Source: Devosia ureilytica
GTDB lineage: Bacteria; Pseudomonadota; Alphaproteobacteria; Rhizobiales; Devosiaceae
NCBI RefSeq assembly: GCF_024273195.1
Contig: NZ_JAMZCU010000007.1
Coordinates: 1 to 64,000 of the forward strand
DNA length: 64,000 bases
Direction of reading: 5' to 3'
Shown here: positions 52,364 to 61,158 of the stretch, piece after piece
How positions within the stretch are numbered: position 1 is the first letter of the stretch
Layout of the letters: each line of letters opens with the position of its first letter
Position numbers and translations under genes: made by a program
Notes under the pieces: model-generated
Database searches by the model: none
What the model saw: only the letters and a program-made list of their open reading frames with translations
Told to the model about the DNA's origin: nothing

Positions 52364-53230
52364 TCAATCCCCCAGCGGCTGGGCGTCGTCGCCGTCACGG
52401 TTGACGACGAGCTGGTGTTTAATACGGCGCATGCTGGCGACGGCGGAGGAGCCGAGGCGGGCAGCAATAGTCTGGCTGAGGATGTCCAGCGTCGCCAGGA
52501 AGGCGTAGCGGCCGGGCGTGGGACGCAGGATGTCCTGGTTCTCGCGCCACTGTACGGGCAGCAAAATATCAGCCTGCTCGGCCAGCACCGAGCCGGGGCG
52601 TGTCACCACGATGCGGGTCATGCCATATTCGCCGGCCACCGACAGCGCCTTGACCAAGGGCACATTATTGCCCGAGAGCGAGAAGGCGATGAGCACCGTG
52701 CCCGATGGCGCCGAGGCGGCGCGCATCATCTGCACCTGGTGGTCGGTCGATGCCGTGACCTTGAGCCCCAGACGGAACAGGCGCGCTTCGGCTTCATTGG
52801 CCATCATGGATGACGAGCCGCCCGAGCCAAAGCTGAGCACGAAGCTGGATTTGCACAGCGATTCCGCCGCCCGTTCGATGGCGTCAAAATCGATGCGATC
52901 AAAGGCGTCATAGATGGTGGACTGGATGCCGTTGACGACGCCCTGGGCGATCTCGCGGACGCTGGATGGGCCGGACGCCGGGGCGAAATAACGTTGCCCG
53001 ACAAAGCGGGACTGAGCCAGTCGCACCTTGAAATCGGCATAGCTGTCGCAGCCAAGGCGCCGGCAAAAGCGGGTGACGGTGGGCGGAGACACTTCCGCCT
53101 GCGCCGCAAGATCGACAATGCTCATCTTGAGCACGCTATCGACATCGGCCAGCACGATTTCGGTGAGGGCCCGTTCGGAACGCGTGAATGCGTCCTTCTC
53201 GGTTTGCAGCAGCCCAACAATATCCAGCAT
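52364..53230 (-). CDS. MurR/RpiR-family regulator with SIS domain
   Basis: 288 aa. The N-terminal helix-turn-helix (AAQAEVSPPTVTRFCRRLGCDSYADFKVRLAQS) and the C-terminal sugar-isomerase (SIS) domain (ALSFGSGGSSSMM-like and LIAFSLSGNNVPLVKAL) are both plain. The SIS domain usually binds a phosphosugar such as GlcNAc-6-P. It lies inside the operon it probably controls. A candidate operator is at 58929-58944. Confidence 0.9.
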   Translation of the reverse strand: MLDIVGLLQTEKDAFTRSERALTEIVLADVDSVLKMSIVDLAAQAEVSPPTVTRFCRRLGCDSYADFKVRLAQSRFVGQRYFAPASGPSSVREIAQGVVNGIQSTIYDAFDRIDFDAIERAAESLCKSSFVLSFGSGGSSSMMANEAEARLFRLGLKVTASTDHQVQMMRAASAPSGTVLIAFSLSGNNVPLVKALSVAGEYGMTRIVVTRPGSVLAEQADILLPVQWRENQDILRPTPGRYAFLATLDILSQTIAARLGSSAVASMRRIKHQLVVNRDGDDAQPLGD

Positions 53231-53260
53231 CGCGCGTCCCCCTCAACCGGTGCGACCGGA

Positions 53261-54337
53261 TTAGTAGACCGCCAGGCCCTGGGCGTCGAACAAATGCGCC
53301 TGTGCGACATCAAAGCCGACACGGACCGGCTTGCCATCCTGGATGTCGGGTGCGCCCTCGAACAGGCCAATGAAGTTCTCGCCACCCGGCAACGTCGAGT
53401 AGGAAATCGTGTGGATGCCCAGGTGCTCGACGATGTTTGGCGTGGTTTGGATGATGAACTCGCCCTGGTTGAGGGTCAGGTGTTCGGGACGGATACCCAG
53501 CGTCACGTCCTGGCCGGCCACTTCGGTGCTGGCACGCGGCACTTCGATGACGCCCAGGGTCCCCAGGTCAACGGTAACCTTGGTGCCGTCGGCGGCACGC
53601 ACCTTGCCGGAGATGAAGTTCATCTTGGGCGAACCGATGAAGCCGGCGACGAACAGATTGTCGGGCTTGTGGTAAAGCTGCAAGGGCGAACCAATCTGGC
53701 TGATTTCGCCGGCATTGAGCACCACGATCTTGTCAGCCATGGTCATGGCTTCGATCTGGTCGTGGGTCACATAAATCATGGTCGAACCGAGGCGCTTGTG
53801 CAGCTCCATCAGTTCAATGCGCATTTCCGAGCGCAGGGCGGCGTCGAGATTGGACAGCGGCTCGTCGAAGAGGAAAATCTTGGGCTGGCGAACGATGGCG
53901 CGGCCGATGGCAACGCGCTGGCGCTGGCCCCCTGAGAGCTGGCCGGGACGGTGCTGCAAACGGCTTTCGAGCTGGAGCACCTTGGCGGCGGCCTGGACGC
54001 GGCTTTCGACCTCGGCCTGGGGCAGTTTCTCAACGCGCAACGGGAAGGCGATGTTCTCATAGACACTCATATGCGGATAGAGCGCATAGGACTGGAACAC
54101 CATGGCGATGCCGCGTTGCACGGGCGGCAGGTCGTTGACGACGTTGCCGCCAATTTCGATCTCACCGGCGGTGACGTCTTCGAGGCCGGCGATCATGCGC
54201 AGCAAGGTCGACTTGCCGCAACCGGATGGACCGACGAAGACCACGAACTCGCCCTCGGACACATCCAGGTCGATGCCCTTGATAATGCGCGCTTCGTTGA
54301 AGCTCTTTTCGAGGTGCTTGAGGCTCAGCTGCGACAT
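53261..54337 (-). CDS. Carbohydrate ABC importer ATPase, UgpC/MsmK type
   Basis: 358 aa. Walker A GPSGCGKST, Q-loop VFQSYALYPHMSV, signature [14 protein letters not shown], Walker B IFLFDEPLSNLD, H-loop YVTHDQIEA, then a C-terminal TOBE region (about 235-358). It is the ATPase of the operon's sugar importer. Start ATG 54337 has GGAGA upstream; the frame extends upstream into R1/R2 repeats that are not coding. Confidence 0.92.
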   Translation of the reverse strand: MSQLSLKHLEKSFNEARIIKGIDLDVSEGEFVVFVGPSGCGKSTLLRMIAGLEDVTAGEIEIGGNVVNDLPPVQRGIAMVFQSYALYPHMSVYENIAFPLRVEKLPQAEVESRVQAAAKVLQLESRLQHRPGQLSGGQRQRVAIGRAIVRQPKIFLFDEPLSNLDAALRSEMRIELMELHKRLGSTMIYVTHDQIEAMTMADKIVVLNAGEISQIGSPLQLYHKPDNLFVAGFIGSPKMNFISGKVRAADGTKVTVDLGTLGVIEVPRASTEVAGQDVTLGIRPEHLTLNQGEFIIQTTPNIVEHLGIHTISYSTLPGGENFIGLFEGAPDIQDGKPVRVGFDVAQAHLFDAQGLAVY

Positions 54338-54371
54338 GGTTCGCGTCTCCGGCGAATGAAATCTCGTTGTC

Positions 54372-54415
54372 GCGTTTCCGAACCGCAAACCGGTGGCAAC
54401 TTTTGCTGGAAACGC
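54372..54415. repeat. 44-bp palindromic repeat, family R1 (copy 2)
   Basis: Arms GCGTTTCC (54372-54379) and GGAAACGC (54408-54415) enclose CGCAAA and TTTTGC stems. The copy at 14554 differs by paired changes that keep the fold. It lies between the binding-protein and ATPase genes of the sugar operon. Confidence 0.65.
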
Positions 54416-54468
54416 TTGTTTGGGAAGCCGCCGCCCCGAGGGGCGACGGCTAGAGGTCGGGAGGTGCC

Positions 54469-54545
54469 ATTCGAGCATAGCTCTCATGGCCTTCTCGCCT
54501 ACAATCGCTCCACCGGAGCGATTGTGCCTTTCGGCCGGCTCGAAG
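54469..54545 (+). repeat. Intergenic repeat, family R2 (copy 2)
   Basis: ATTCGAGCATAGCTCTCATG followed by GCCTTCTCGCC and the palindrome CAATCGCTCCACCGGAGCGATTG. It ends at the stop codon of the binding-protein gene and follows R1 copy 2 closely. Confidence 0.6.
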
Positions 54546-55760
54546 TTACTTGTACTGCTCGAGTTCAGCAGCGGCCTTTTCAAGGGCAGCGGCAGGCTCG
54601 GCGGCGCCGGTCACGACGGACTGGACCATTTCGATCATCACGTTCTGCAGGCCGATATAGTCGGTCAGCAGCGGCTCGGGGCCACCGAACTCGATGCCGT
54701 CCAGGAAGGGCGCCCAATAGGGCTTTTCGGCAACCAGTTCATCGGAGTGAAGCGGGCGCAGCGGGGTCAGGCCCTGTGCCATTTCCGCATCCCACTGACG
54801 GTCGCCGTCGGTGATGTACTTGGCAAGGCTGATGGCCTGCTCTTCAACACCGGTGCCCTTGAACACGGCCAGCGCGTCGGTGATCAGCAGCGTGCCGGGA
54901 CCCTTGGCGTCGGGCCCAAGTGGCAGGTTGGCAACGCCCCAATTCATGCCGGCTTCTTCGGCACGAAGGGCAGCACCCGGGGAGGCTTCGATCATGGCGA
55001 CGCCGCCGTCCAGCCAGATGGCACGGACTTCGTTCTGCTCGTAAGCGGTCGGGCCTTCTTCCGAGTAGGGAATGATGTCCTTGAGGGCGGTCAGGGCCGC
55101 CAGAACCTGCGGCGAGTTCAGTGTGATGTTGCCATCGGCATCGATCACCTGGCCGTTATTGGTGTAAACCCAGTGCAGGAACTGGTGCATGGTGTTGTCG
55201 AAGGTCTTGGCGACGGCGCCATAACCGGCGGCATCGGTGTTCTCGGTGATCTGCTTGGCGAAAGCGATCTTTTCTTCCCAGGTCTTGGGCGGGGTTTCCG
55301 GATCGAGGCCAGCAGCTTCGAACAGGTCCTTGTTCCAGAACAGCGCCTTGGTCGAGAAGGCCACCGGAACGCCCCACTGGGTACCATCGAAGGTCACGGT
55401 GTCGGGCACATAGTTGTAGTAGGCGGCCTTTTCTTCTTCGGTCATCGGGACCGGGACGATCAGGTCGTTCTGGGCGAACTGCTTGAGCGTACGCGAGCCG
55501 ACATAGGCCAGCGCGACCGGGGTGCCGGCAGCGGCCAGCGTGGTCACCTTGTCCTGGCACTGGCCCCAGCCCACGATTTCGGGCACGACCTTGAAGCCGG
55601 GATTGGCAGCTTCCCACTCGGCGAAGTGTTCGGCATAGCCTGCAGTCAGCTCGTCACCGCAGTTGATGAAGGTGATTTCCTTGTCCTGGGCAAAGGCCGC
55701 CGGGGCGGCGCCGGCCAGAGCCAGCATGGACACGGCCATCAAACCGATTGTCTTTTTCAC
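54546..55760 (-). CDS. Sugar ABC importer binding protein (family 1)
   Basis: 404 aa with signal peptide (TIGLMAVSMLALAGAAPAAFAQ). EITFINCGDELTAGYAEHFAEWEAANPGFKV is the usual family 1 opening; NKDLFEAAGLDPETPPKTWEEKIAFA is the CUT1 signature near residue 145. It should bind an oligosaccharide, here probably a chito-oligosaccharide. Start is GTG 55760, behind AGGGAGA; the longer ORF begins in non-coding sequence. Two stem-loops lie just upstream. Confidence 0.9.
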   Translation of the reverse strand: MKKTIGLMAVSMLALAGAAPAAFAQDKEITFINCGDELTAGYAEHFAEWEAANPGFKVVPEIVGWGQCQDKVTTLAAAGTPVALAYVGSRTLKQFAQNDLIVPVPMTEEEKAAYYNYVPDTVTFDGTQWGVPVAFSTKALFWNKDLFEAAGLDPETPPKTWEEKIAFAKQITENTDAAGYGAVAKTFDNTMHQFLHWVYTNNGQVIDADGNITLNSPQVLAALTALKDIIPYSEEGPTAYEQNEVRAIWLDGGVAMIEASPGAALRAEEAGMNWGVANLPLGPDAKGPGTLLITDALAVFKGTGVEEQAISLAKYITDGDRQWDAEMAQGLTPLRPLHSDELVAEKPYWAPFLDGIEFGGPEPLLTDYIGLQNVMIEMVQSVVTGAAEPAAALEKAAAELEQYK

Positions 55761-55810
55761 TTGGTAGTCTCCCTTGATGTGGGCCCCTCGGCCCTTTCCG
55801 AAGCTGCCTC

Positions 55811-55874
55811 GTGTTTCACCGAAACACCCGACCAGCTCCAAACTCCTTGTTGATCCTGTTTCCGAAGTGGAAAC
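55811..55874. promoter_or_regulatory. Two stem-loops between permease and binding-protein genes
   Basis: GTGTTTC-ACC-GAAACAC at 55811-55827 and GTTTCC-GAAGT-GGAAAC at 55858-55874 are perfect. In the transcript they precede the binding-protein message and could protect it from decay, raising binding-protein yield over permease. The second recalls a short R1 copy. Confidence 0.5.
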
Positions 55875-55879
55875 GCTCT

Positions 55880-56827
55880 CTACTGCTTCACGGCACCAGC
55901 GGTCAGGCCGGCGACGAGATAGCGCTGCAGGAACACGATGACGATCATGACCGGCAGGATTCCGACGAACGAGGCTGCCATCAGCTCATTCCAGACCACT
56001 TCCTGCTTGCCGAAGAAGGCGAACAGCCCGATCGGCAGCGGCATGAATTCGGTTTTGGAATTGAAGGTCAGCGCGAAGATGAACTGCTGGGCGTAGGCGC
56101 CGATGAAGGTCATGATGGCGACCACCACGATGCCCGGCATGGCCAGCGGCAGGATGACACGACGCAGGGTATAGAGGCGCGATGCTCCGTCGACCCAGGC
56201 GGCCTCGTCCAGCTCGCGCGGAATGCGCATCATATAGGTGCGCAACAGCCAGATAGACGAGGGAATGAGAAAGGCGGCGCCCGGCACGATCATGGCCCAA
56301 TAAGTATTGAGCAGCCCCAGGGTCCGCATCAGGCGGAACAGCGGGATCAGCAGCACGGCGCCCGAGAACATGTTGACGGCGAGGAACCCGGCGAGCAGCA
56401 GGCCCGCCCCGGCAAAGTTGAAGCGGGCGAAGGCGTAGGCGCCCGGCACCACCACGGCGACCACGATCATGGTCACAACGGTGGAGATGAAGAAGGAATT
56501 GAAAATGTGCATGCCCAGCATGGGGACCGACGTCCACATATTGACGTAGGAATCGAAGGACCATGTCTTGGGAATGAAGCTATAGGGCGTCGAGAACAGT
56601 TGCGCCAAAGGCTTCAGGGACACCAGGAACCCTTCGATAAAGGGCGCCAGCACGAAGAACAGGAATACCGCAATGCCGGCATAGAGCCCGATCACCTCGA
56701 TCAGGCGATAGCGGTCGATCATCGGGCGGGAAGCAGACCACATGCCACGCCGGGTTTTGACCTGTGGCTTGATGCTGACCTTGCTCTCGGCGGCGGCAAC
56801 TTCGGTGGTGCGGGCGACGTCGCTCAT
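55880..56827 (-). CDS. Sugar ABC importer permease (MalG-like)
   Basis: 315 aa with six membrane helices after a long cytoplasmic N-terminus. The EAA loop is ELDEAAWVDGASRLYTLRRVILPLAMPG. It is the CUT1 second permease. It overlaps the first permease gene by 4 bp. Confidence 0.92.
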   Translation of the reverse strand: MSDVARTTEVAAAESKVSIKPQVKTRRGMWSASRPMIDRYRLIEVIGLYAGIAVFLFFVLAPFIEGFLVSLKPLAQLFSTPYSFIPKTWSFDSYVNMWTSVPMLGMHIFNSFFISTVVTMIVVAVVVPGAYAFARFNFAGAGLLLAGFLAVNMFSGAVLLIPLFRLMRTLGLLNTYWAMIVPGAAFLIPSSIWLLRTYMMRIPRELDEAAWVDGASRLYTLRRVILPLAMPGIVVVAIMTFIGAYAQQFIFALTFNSKTEFMPLPIGLFAFFGKQEVVWNELMAASFVGILPVMIVIVFLQRYLVAGLTAGAVKQ

Positions 56828-57711
56828 TTGGCCTCTCCCTGCTGGAGCTTGCGCACGGCGCGGAAGTAAACGATGCAGAACATGGTCACGAAGATCGAGA
56901 TGACCACGGCGCGGGCAGCGCCTTCGCCATACTTCCGAGAGCCCATGGCAGTCTTGTAGGTGTCGATAATCATCGTGGTGGTCGAGCCGGACGGACCGCC
57001 CTGGGTCAGGATCCAGATGATGTCGAAGGAATTGAAGGTGGCGATGAGCGAAAGCAGGCTCATCGTGATGATTGCCGGTACCATCAGCGGCACGGTGATG
57101 CGGCGGAAGCGATAGAAGCGGCCAGCGCCATCGGTCCAGGCGGCCTCATGCAGATCGCGCGGGATCGACTGCATGGCGGCCAGGAAATAGATGGTGACCA
57201 TGGGCACGCCGATCCAAACGTCGGTGACGATGGTGGCCCAGAAGGCAGTGTCGCCATAGGCGAGCCACGCCACGGGGCGGTCGATGACGCCGAAGTTCTG
57301 CAACAGGCCCGAGATCATGCCGAACTGGCCGTTATACATCCAGCCCCACATGAAGATGCCGATGGCCATGGGCACGATCCAGGGCGGCATGGTGAGGATG
57401 CGGAAGACCATCTGGCCGGGAATGGCGGCATTGAGCAGCACAGCGCCGCACATGCCGATGATCATTTTCATCGACACCGAGAAGAAGGTCCACACGAAGG
57501 TGCGGATGATTACCTCGGTGAAATTTCCGGCCCCAAAGATGCGCTCGTAATTGGCCCAACCGACAAAATCGTAGGTGGCGCGCAACGAGGCATTGGTGAA
57601 CGAGAGGATGATCGTGTCGACCAGTGGATAGGCCACGATGATCAGGATGTAGATCAGTGCCGGAGCCAGCAGGGCGAGGGCGAACAGGGTGGCGCTTCTG
57701 GTGCTGGTCAT
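56824..57711 (-). CDS. Sugar ABC importer permease (MalF-like)
   Basis: 295 aa with six membrane helices. The EAA loop DLHEAAWTDGAGRFYRFRRITVPLMVPA is intact. It is the CUT1 first permease, and lies 11 bp after the Gfo/Idh gene. Confidence 0.92.
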   Translation of the reverse strand: MTSTRSATLFALALLAPALIYILIIVAYPLVDTIILSFTNASLRATYDFVGWANYERIFGAGNFTEVIIRTFVWTFFSVSMKMIIGMCGAVLLNAAIPGQMVFRILTMPPWIVPMAIGIFMWGWMYNGQFGMISGLLQNFGVIDRPVAWLAYGDTAFWATIVTDVWIGVPMVTIYFLAAMQSIPRDLHEAAWTDGAGRFYRFRRITVPLMVPAIITMSLLSLIATFNSFDIIWILTQGGPSGSTTTMIIDTYKTAMGSRKYGEGAARAVVISIFVTMFCIVYFRAVRKLQQGEAK

Positions 57712-57722
57712 CGGCTGTCTCC

Positions 57723-58877
57723 TCAGTGCCCGCGGCCCAGAGCAGCATCGAAACGCTGCCAGATGGGGGCCATGTCGACGACGGTCTTGTTGACCATCGC
57801 CTCGTCCATCGAGAGGGCTAGCAGCCCCGCCTCAAGTGCATCGGTGACCGAGACCGGCAGCGGCACACCATCGAGCATGTGCTTGAGGATGTCCTCGGCC
57901 ATCTGCTCGTCGGCACCATAGTGCTGGGAGAGCTCGGAGGTCTGGTAGGTGGCGTCCGTCAGGCGCTCGGAGGTGCGACTGTCGGTGACGCGGAAGTAAT
58001 TGCGAATGAAGTCGCCTTCCGCCATGCCCTTGGCGCCCATCACCGCAAAGCGGCGGAAATCGTCGGGCACATTGAGATTGGTGTGGAAGGTCAGCGCCGA
58101 GCCATTTTCGTATTGAACGATGGCGGTCTGGAAATCGATGATATCGCCATCGCTGTCAAAGACCTTGTCGCTCCCCAGCCAGCCGGACGGCTTGCGGTGA
58201 TAGACTTCGAGATCATTGACGCCGGTTTCCTGCGGAGCATTGTCCGGCACGAAGGTCTTGCGCCCGCCGAAGCTGGCAACATAGCGCGGACGGCAGCCCA
58301 TGACGCCGTTGTAGAGATCAAGATCGTGGCAGCACTTTTCGAGCATGAAGCTGCCCGAATATTTTCCATAGCGACGCCAGTCACGCATGAAAAAGGCGCC
58401 GTGATAGGGCGGAATATGCTCCGAGGCCTCAATTGAGGTGATCTCGCCCAGCTTGCCTTCGGCCTGGGCCTTGCGCAGGTCAACATAAAGCGGCGCATAG
58501 CGCAGCACGAGCCCAACCATGACATTGTCGGAGCCATACTTACCGATCAGCTCGGCCAGTGCCATGGTGTCCTCAATGGAGGTAACAACCGGCTTTTCGG
58601 CAAAAATCTTCATGCCGCGCTCGAGACCGATGCGGATGTGCTCAAGGTGCAGGTGATTGGGCGAACCGACCATCAACAGGTCGAGATTGCCATTATCGAT
58701 CAGCGCTTCGAGACTGTCATAGGACTTGCCGACAGAAACGCCATGTTCGGTGGCATAGGCCAGACCGGCCGGCGCCGGATCCACATAACCCACAATCTCG
58801 AAATCGTCCCGGGCAACGGAAAACACCCGCGCCAGATAGCCAAGACGATAACCGAGGCCGATAATGCCTACCCGCAT
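57723..58877 (-). CDS. Gfo/Idh/MocA-family oxidoreductase
   Basis: 384 aa. The NAD(P)-binding glycine motif is GLGYRLGYL near the N-terminus and EKPV in IFAEKPVVTS near residue 95 marks the family. The C-terminal domain has YHGAFFMRDWRRYGKYSGSFMLEKCCHDLDLYN, with the usual His. It is the first gene of the operon, so it is likely to act on a sugar entering through it. The substrate is unknown. Confidence 0.9.
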   Translation of the reverse strand: MRVGIIGLGYRLGYLARVFSVARDDFEIVGYVDPAPAGLAYATEHGVSVGKSYDSLEALIDNGNLDLLMVGSPNHLHLEHIRIGLERGMKIFAEKPVVTSIEDTMALAELIGKYGSDNVMVGLVLRYAPLYVDLRKAQAEGKLGEITSIEASEHIPPYHGAFFMRDWRRYGKYSGSFMLEKCCHDLDLYNGVMGCRPRYVASFGGRKTFVPDNAPQETGVNDLEVYHRKPSGWLGSDKVFDSDGDIIDFQTAIVQYENGSALTFHTNLNVPDDFRRFAVMGAKGMAEGDFIRNYFRVTDSRTSERLTDATYQTSELSQHYGADEQMAEDILKHMLDGVPLPVSVTDALEAGLLALSMDEAMVNKTVVDMAPIWQRFDAALGRGH

Positions 58878-58928
58878 AACCCTGCCATTCCCTGTTTTAT
58901 TAGTCCGCCGATCTCTTGCGGATCGGTG

Positions 58929-58980
58929 TCGTTTGTGTAAACGATTTTCAAGACTAGGCGCCTTCTCAACGCTATGTCAA
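58929..58980 (-). promoter_or_regulatory. Promoter and operator of the amino-sugar operon
   Basis: On the minus strand TTGACA (58975-58980) and TAGTCT about 18 bp later form a weak promoter. Immediately after it lies a perfect 16-bp inverted repeat, TCGTTT-GTGT-AAACGA (58929-58944), where a repressor would block transcription. RpiR from this operon or a LacI-type protein might bind. Confidence 0.5.
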
Positions 58981-59001
58981 CACACATTCGACGCCATTAC
59001 A

Positions 59002-59138
59002 ATACCAATTTAAGCCACCATGTTTCCCTGCCCAAAACCGCAGCACTTTGCTGTATTTCTAAGCGTTTTGCGTCGCAAAGCCGGCATCAGGGGTGTGGAC
59101 AAAGTGCTGTACAAGGCGCAGCATGTCGCAATTGGTAT
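59002..59138. repeat. Nested inverted repeats, centred near 59073
   Basis: Three concentric arm pairs share a centre: ATACCAATT/AATTGGTAT (59002, 59130), CAGCACTTTG/CAAAGTGCTG (59041, 59100) and TTTGCG-T-CGCAAA (59067-59079). All are perfect. It lies in the 368-bp gap between the Gfo/Idh and SnoaL-like genes, otherwise empty of genes. It may be a double operator or a decayed element. Confidence 0.5.
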
Positions 59139-59245
59139 CCATGTGGACACTTTCATGAAGTGTCGCTGCGATGGCCTACATGAAAATATGAAACAGAACT
59201 GGCGAACGTGCCTCAGCGCGCTTCCCACCACAGACAGAGACGACG

Positions 59246-59734
59246 ATGAGCCATTCGAGCAATCCCTTCCCCAATGACGCCGACCGCTCGGCAATCTGGA
59301 CCATGCTGGTGCCGCGCGACATCAAGGCCTTCGTCAATGCCGATTGGTCGATGGTAGCTGATGACTTCGTTGCCGATGACTTCATGGGCATCAATGGAAA
59401 TCGCGATGACAATCCGGATGGCTGGACGATCAGCTATCCGACTTTGGCCGATTATAGCCAAGAGTGGCTGCGCCAGGCGCACGAAGGGCAGAAAGTGGTC
59501 TATGCCGAAGACCAGGAAGCGGGCATCCATCGCGCCACCAGCCTCAACGAAATCGAGATCACTGGCGAGCGCGCCATTGCCCACAAGAAGTTTGACGGCG
59601 AAATCAAACTGGCCGACGGGGGCGTTGATCGTCTCAACTGGCAGACCCTCTATTTCTGCCGCAAGGTCGCCGGGCAATGGAAGCTTACCGGGTTCGTCGG
59701 GTACCTGCCCTATCCGATGGGCAAGCAGGGCTGA
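59246..59734 (+). CDS. SnoaL-like / NTF2-fold protein
   Basis: 162 aa. IKAFVNADWSMVADDFVADDFMGINGNRDDNPDG, with acidic residues lining a cone, and RLNWQTLYFCRKVAGQWKLTGFVG at the end suggest the SnoaL/NTF2 fold. Such proteins are often ligand pockets or isomerases; function is not known. A perfect 14-bp palindrome AGGTTCTAGAACCT follows the stop at 59734-59747. Confidence 0.65.
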   Translation: MSHSSNPFPNDADRSAIWTMLVPRDIKAFVNADWSMVADDFVADDFMGINGNRDDNPDGWTISYPTLADYSQEWLRQAHEGQKVVYAEDQEAGIHRATSLNEIEITGERAIAHKKFDGEIKLADGGVDRLNWQTLYFCRKVAGQWKLTGFVGYLPYPMGKQG

Positions 59735-59756
59735 GGTTCTAGAACCTTCACCTGCC

Positions 59757-59854
59757 AGCCCCCTCCCTCGCGGGGAGGGGCTGAGGGTGAGGTCCCAGCC
59801 AGCGCCAAGCGCAAAAAGCACCCTAGCCCTGCCCTCCCCGTAGAGGGGAGGGAG
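59757..59854. repeat. Intergenic palindromic repeats, family R3
   Basis: CCCCTCCCTCGCGGGGAGGGG and, 65 bp on, CCCTCCCCGTAGAGGGGAGGG, each a perfect or near-perfect hairpin. They lie between the SnoaL-like and MFS genes. Confidence 0.55.
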
Positions 59855-59904
59855 TCGCATCGAGCCACCGGGCAAGCCGGTGGCCCTCACGATTGAGCCG
59901 CGCC

Positions 59905-61077
59905 ATGTCCTTCCTCTCTCCTCAGCGCCTTGTCATGCTGGTGTTCTTCCTGCAGCCCGTCGCCTTTGGTTCGTGGTTACCCCGTATTCCCGAAGTGCAA
60001 TCGGCCATTGGCCTGGGGCCAGCTGCCTTGGCGCTGGCGCTGCTCGGCATGCCGGTGGGCACATTGCTGACGCTGCCCTTTGCTGGGCCTCTCGTGGGTC
60101 GGATCGGCGGGCGCATGGCCATCATCATCGGCTTCATTCTCTATTCGATTGCGGCGAGCTTGCCGGTTCTGGCGCCCAACGCGGGCCTGCTGTTCGTCGC
60201 CCTGATGCTGTCTGGCTCGGCCATTTCCTTTGTTGAGCTGGGACTTAATGTGCAGGCGGACCTGGTTGAAAAAGCCACCGGCAGGCTTTTGATGAACACC
60301 GCCCATGGCTGCTGGTCGCTCGGCATCATGGCGGGGAGCCTCATCGGCTCGGGCTTTGCTGGCCTGGGGATTGCCCCCGCCATCGCCGTGCCCCTGCTGG
60401 CGGCACTGGTGCTGCCCGTGGCGCTCGGCGCGGGCATCGCCCTACCAGTGCTGCACGACACGCCGGCCGCCGGCGAGACGCAGCGCTCGTCCTGGTCGCT
60501 GCCCAGTCCGGCGCTGATCGGGATATGCCTCTTTGTCTTCGGCATCACCATGACCGAAGGCGCCATGGCCGATTGGTCCGCCATATTCCTGCGCGACGCA
60601 CTCAATGCCGAAGGGGGCCTGGTTGGCCTTGGCTATTCGGTCTTTGCCTTCATGGTGGCGACCGGTCGGTTCGGCGGCGACTTCCTCAAGCGCCGCCTCG
60701 GCGGCGTCAACACCGCCCGCCTGTGTGGCAGCTTGGCCGTCGCTGGCGCGGTGCTGCTCTATTTCTCGCCCAGCGTCCAGATTGCGCTATTGGGATTTGG
60801 CATTATTGGCGTTGGCGTTTCGGTGGGCTTCCCCCTCGCGGTGACCGCTGCCGCCGGCATTGGCGACCGTGCCGCCTCGGCCAATGTGGCCGTGCTGTCC
60901 TTCGTGGCTTTGACCGGGTTCCTGATCGGGCCGCCGCTGATTGGCCTTGTTGCCGAACACAGCAACATCCGGCTTGGGGTCGCCTGTGTCATCCCGGTGC
61001 TGATCGTGAGCGTGCTGCTGACCGGACGACTGACGCCAAACAAGAGGGCTTCCCCTGCCCCGGCCTTTCGGGCGTAG
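59905..61077 (+). CDS. MFS transporter
   Basis: 390 aa with about 12 membrane helices. The layout with WLPRIPEVQSAIGLGPAALALALLGMPVG at the start and a GRIGGR-like loop after helix two resembles the YbjJ/fucose-permease-like branch. The substrate is unknown. ATG 59905 is preferred; a TTG at 59893 would add four residues. An R2 repeat follows the stop. Confidence 0.85.
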   Translation: MSFLSPQRLVMLVFFLQPVAFGSWLPRIPEVQSAIGLGPAALALALLGMPVGTLLTLPFAGPLVGRIGGRMAIIIGFILYSIAASLPVLAPNAGLLFVALMLSGSAISFVELGLNVQADLVEKATGRLLMNTAHGCWSLGIMAGSLIGSGFAGLGIAPAIAVPLLAALVLPVALGAGIALPVLHDTPAAGETQRSSWSLPSPALIGICLFVFGITMTEGAMADWSAIFLRDALNAEGGLVGLGYSVFAFMVATGRFGGDFLKRRLGGVNTARLCGSLAVAGAVLLYFSPSVQIALLGFGIIGVGVSVGFPLAVTAAAGIGDRAASANVAVLSFVALTGFLIGPPLIGLVAEHSNIRLGVACVIPVLIVSVLLTGRLTPNKRASPAPAFRA

Positions 61078-61143
61078 CCCTCATGGCCTTTTCGCCTCAA
61101 ATCGCTCCCAAGGAGCGAATTGATCTAACAAGACGTCTCGAAG
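61075..61143 (+). repeat. Intergenic repeat, family R2 (copy 3)
   Basis: CTCATGGCCTTTTCGCC followed by AATCGCTCCCAAGGAGCGAATT. It overlaps the stop of the MFS gene and ends 16 bp before the M81 start. Confidence 0.55.
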
Positions 61144-61158
61144 TCCCGGAGTGATCTG

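Noticed and set aside
59734..59747. Palindrome AGGTTCTAGAACCT as an iron or heat-shock operator
   Set aside because: It lies immediately after a stop codon, far from a promoter, and fits no bacterial consensus well enough.
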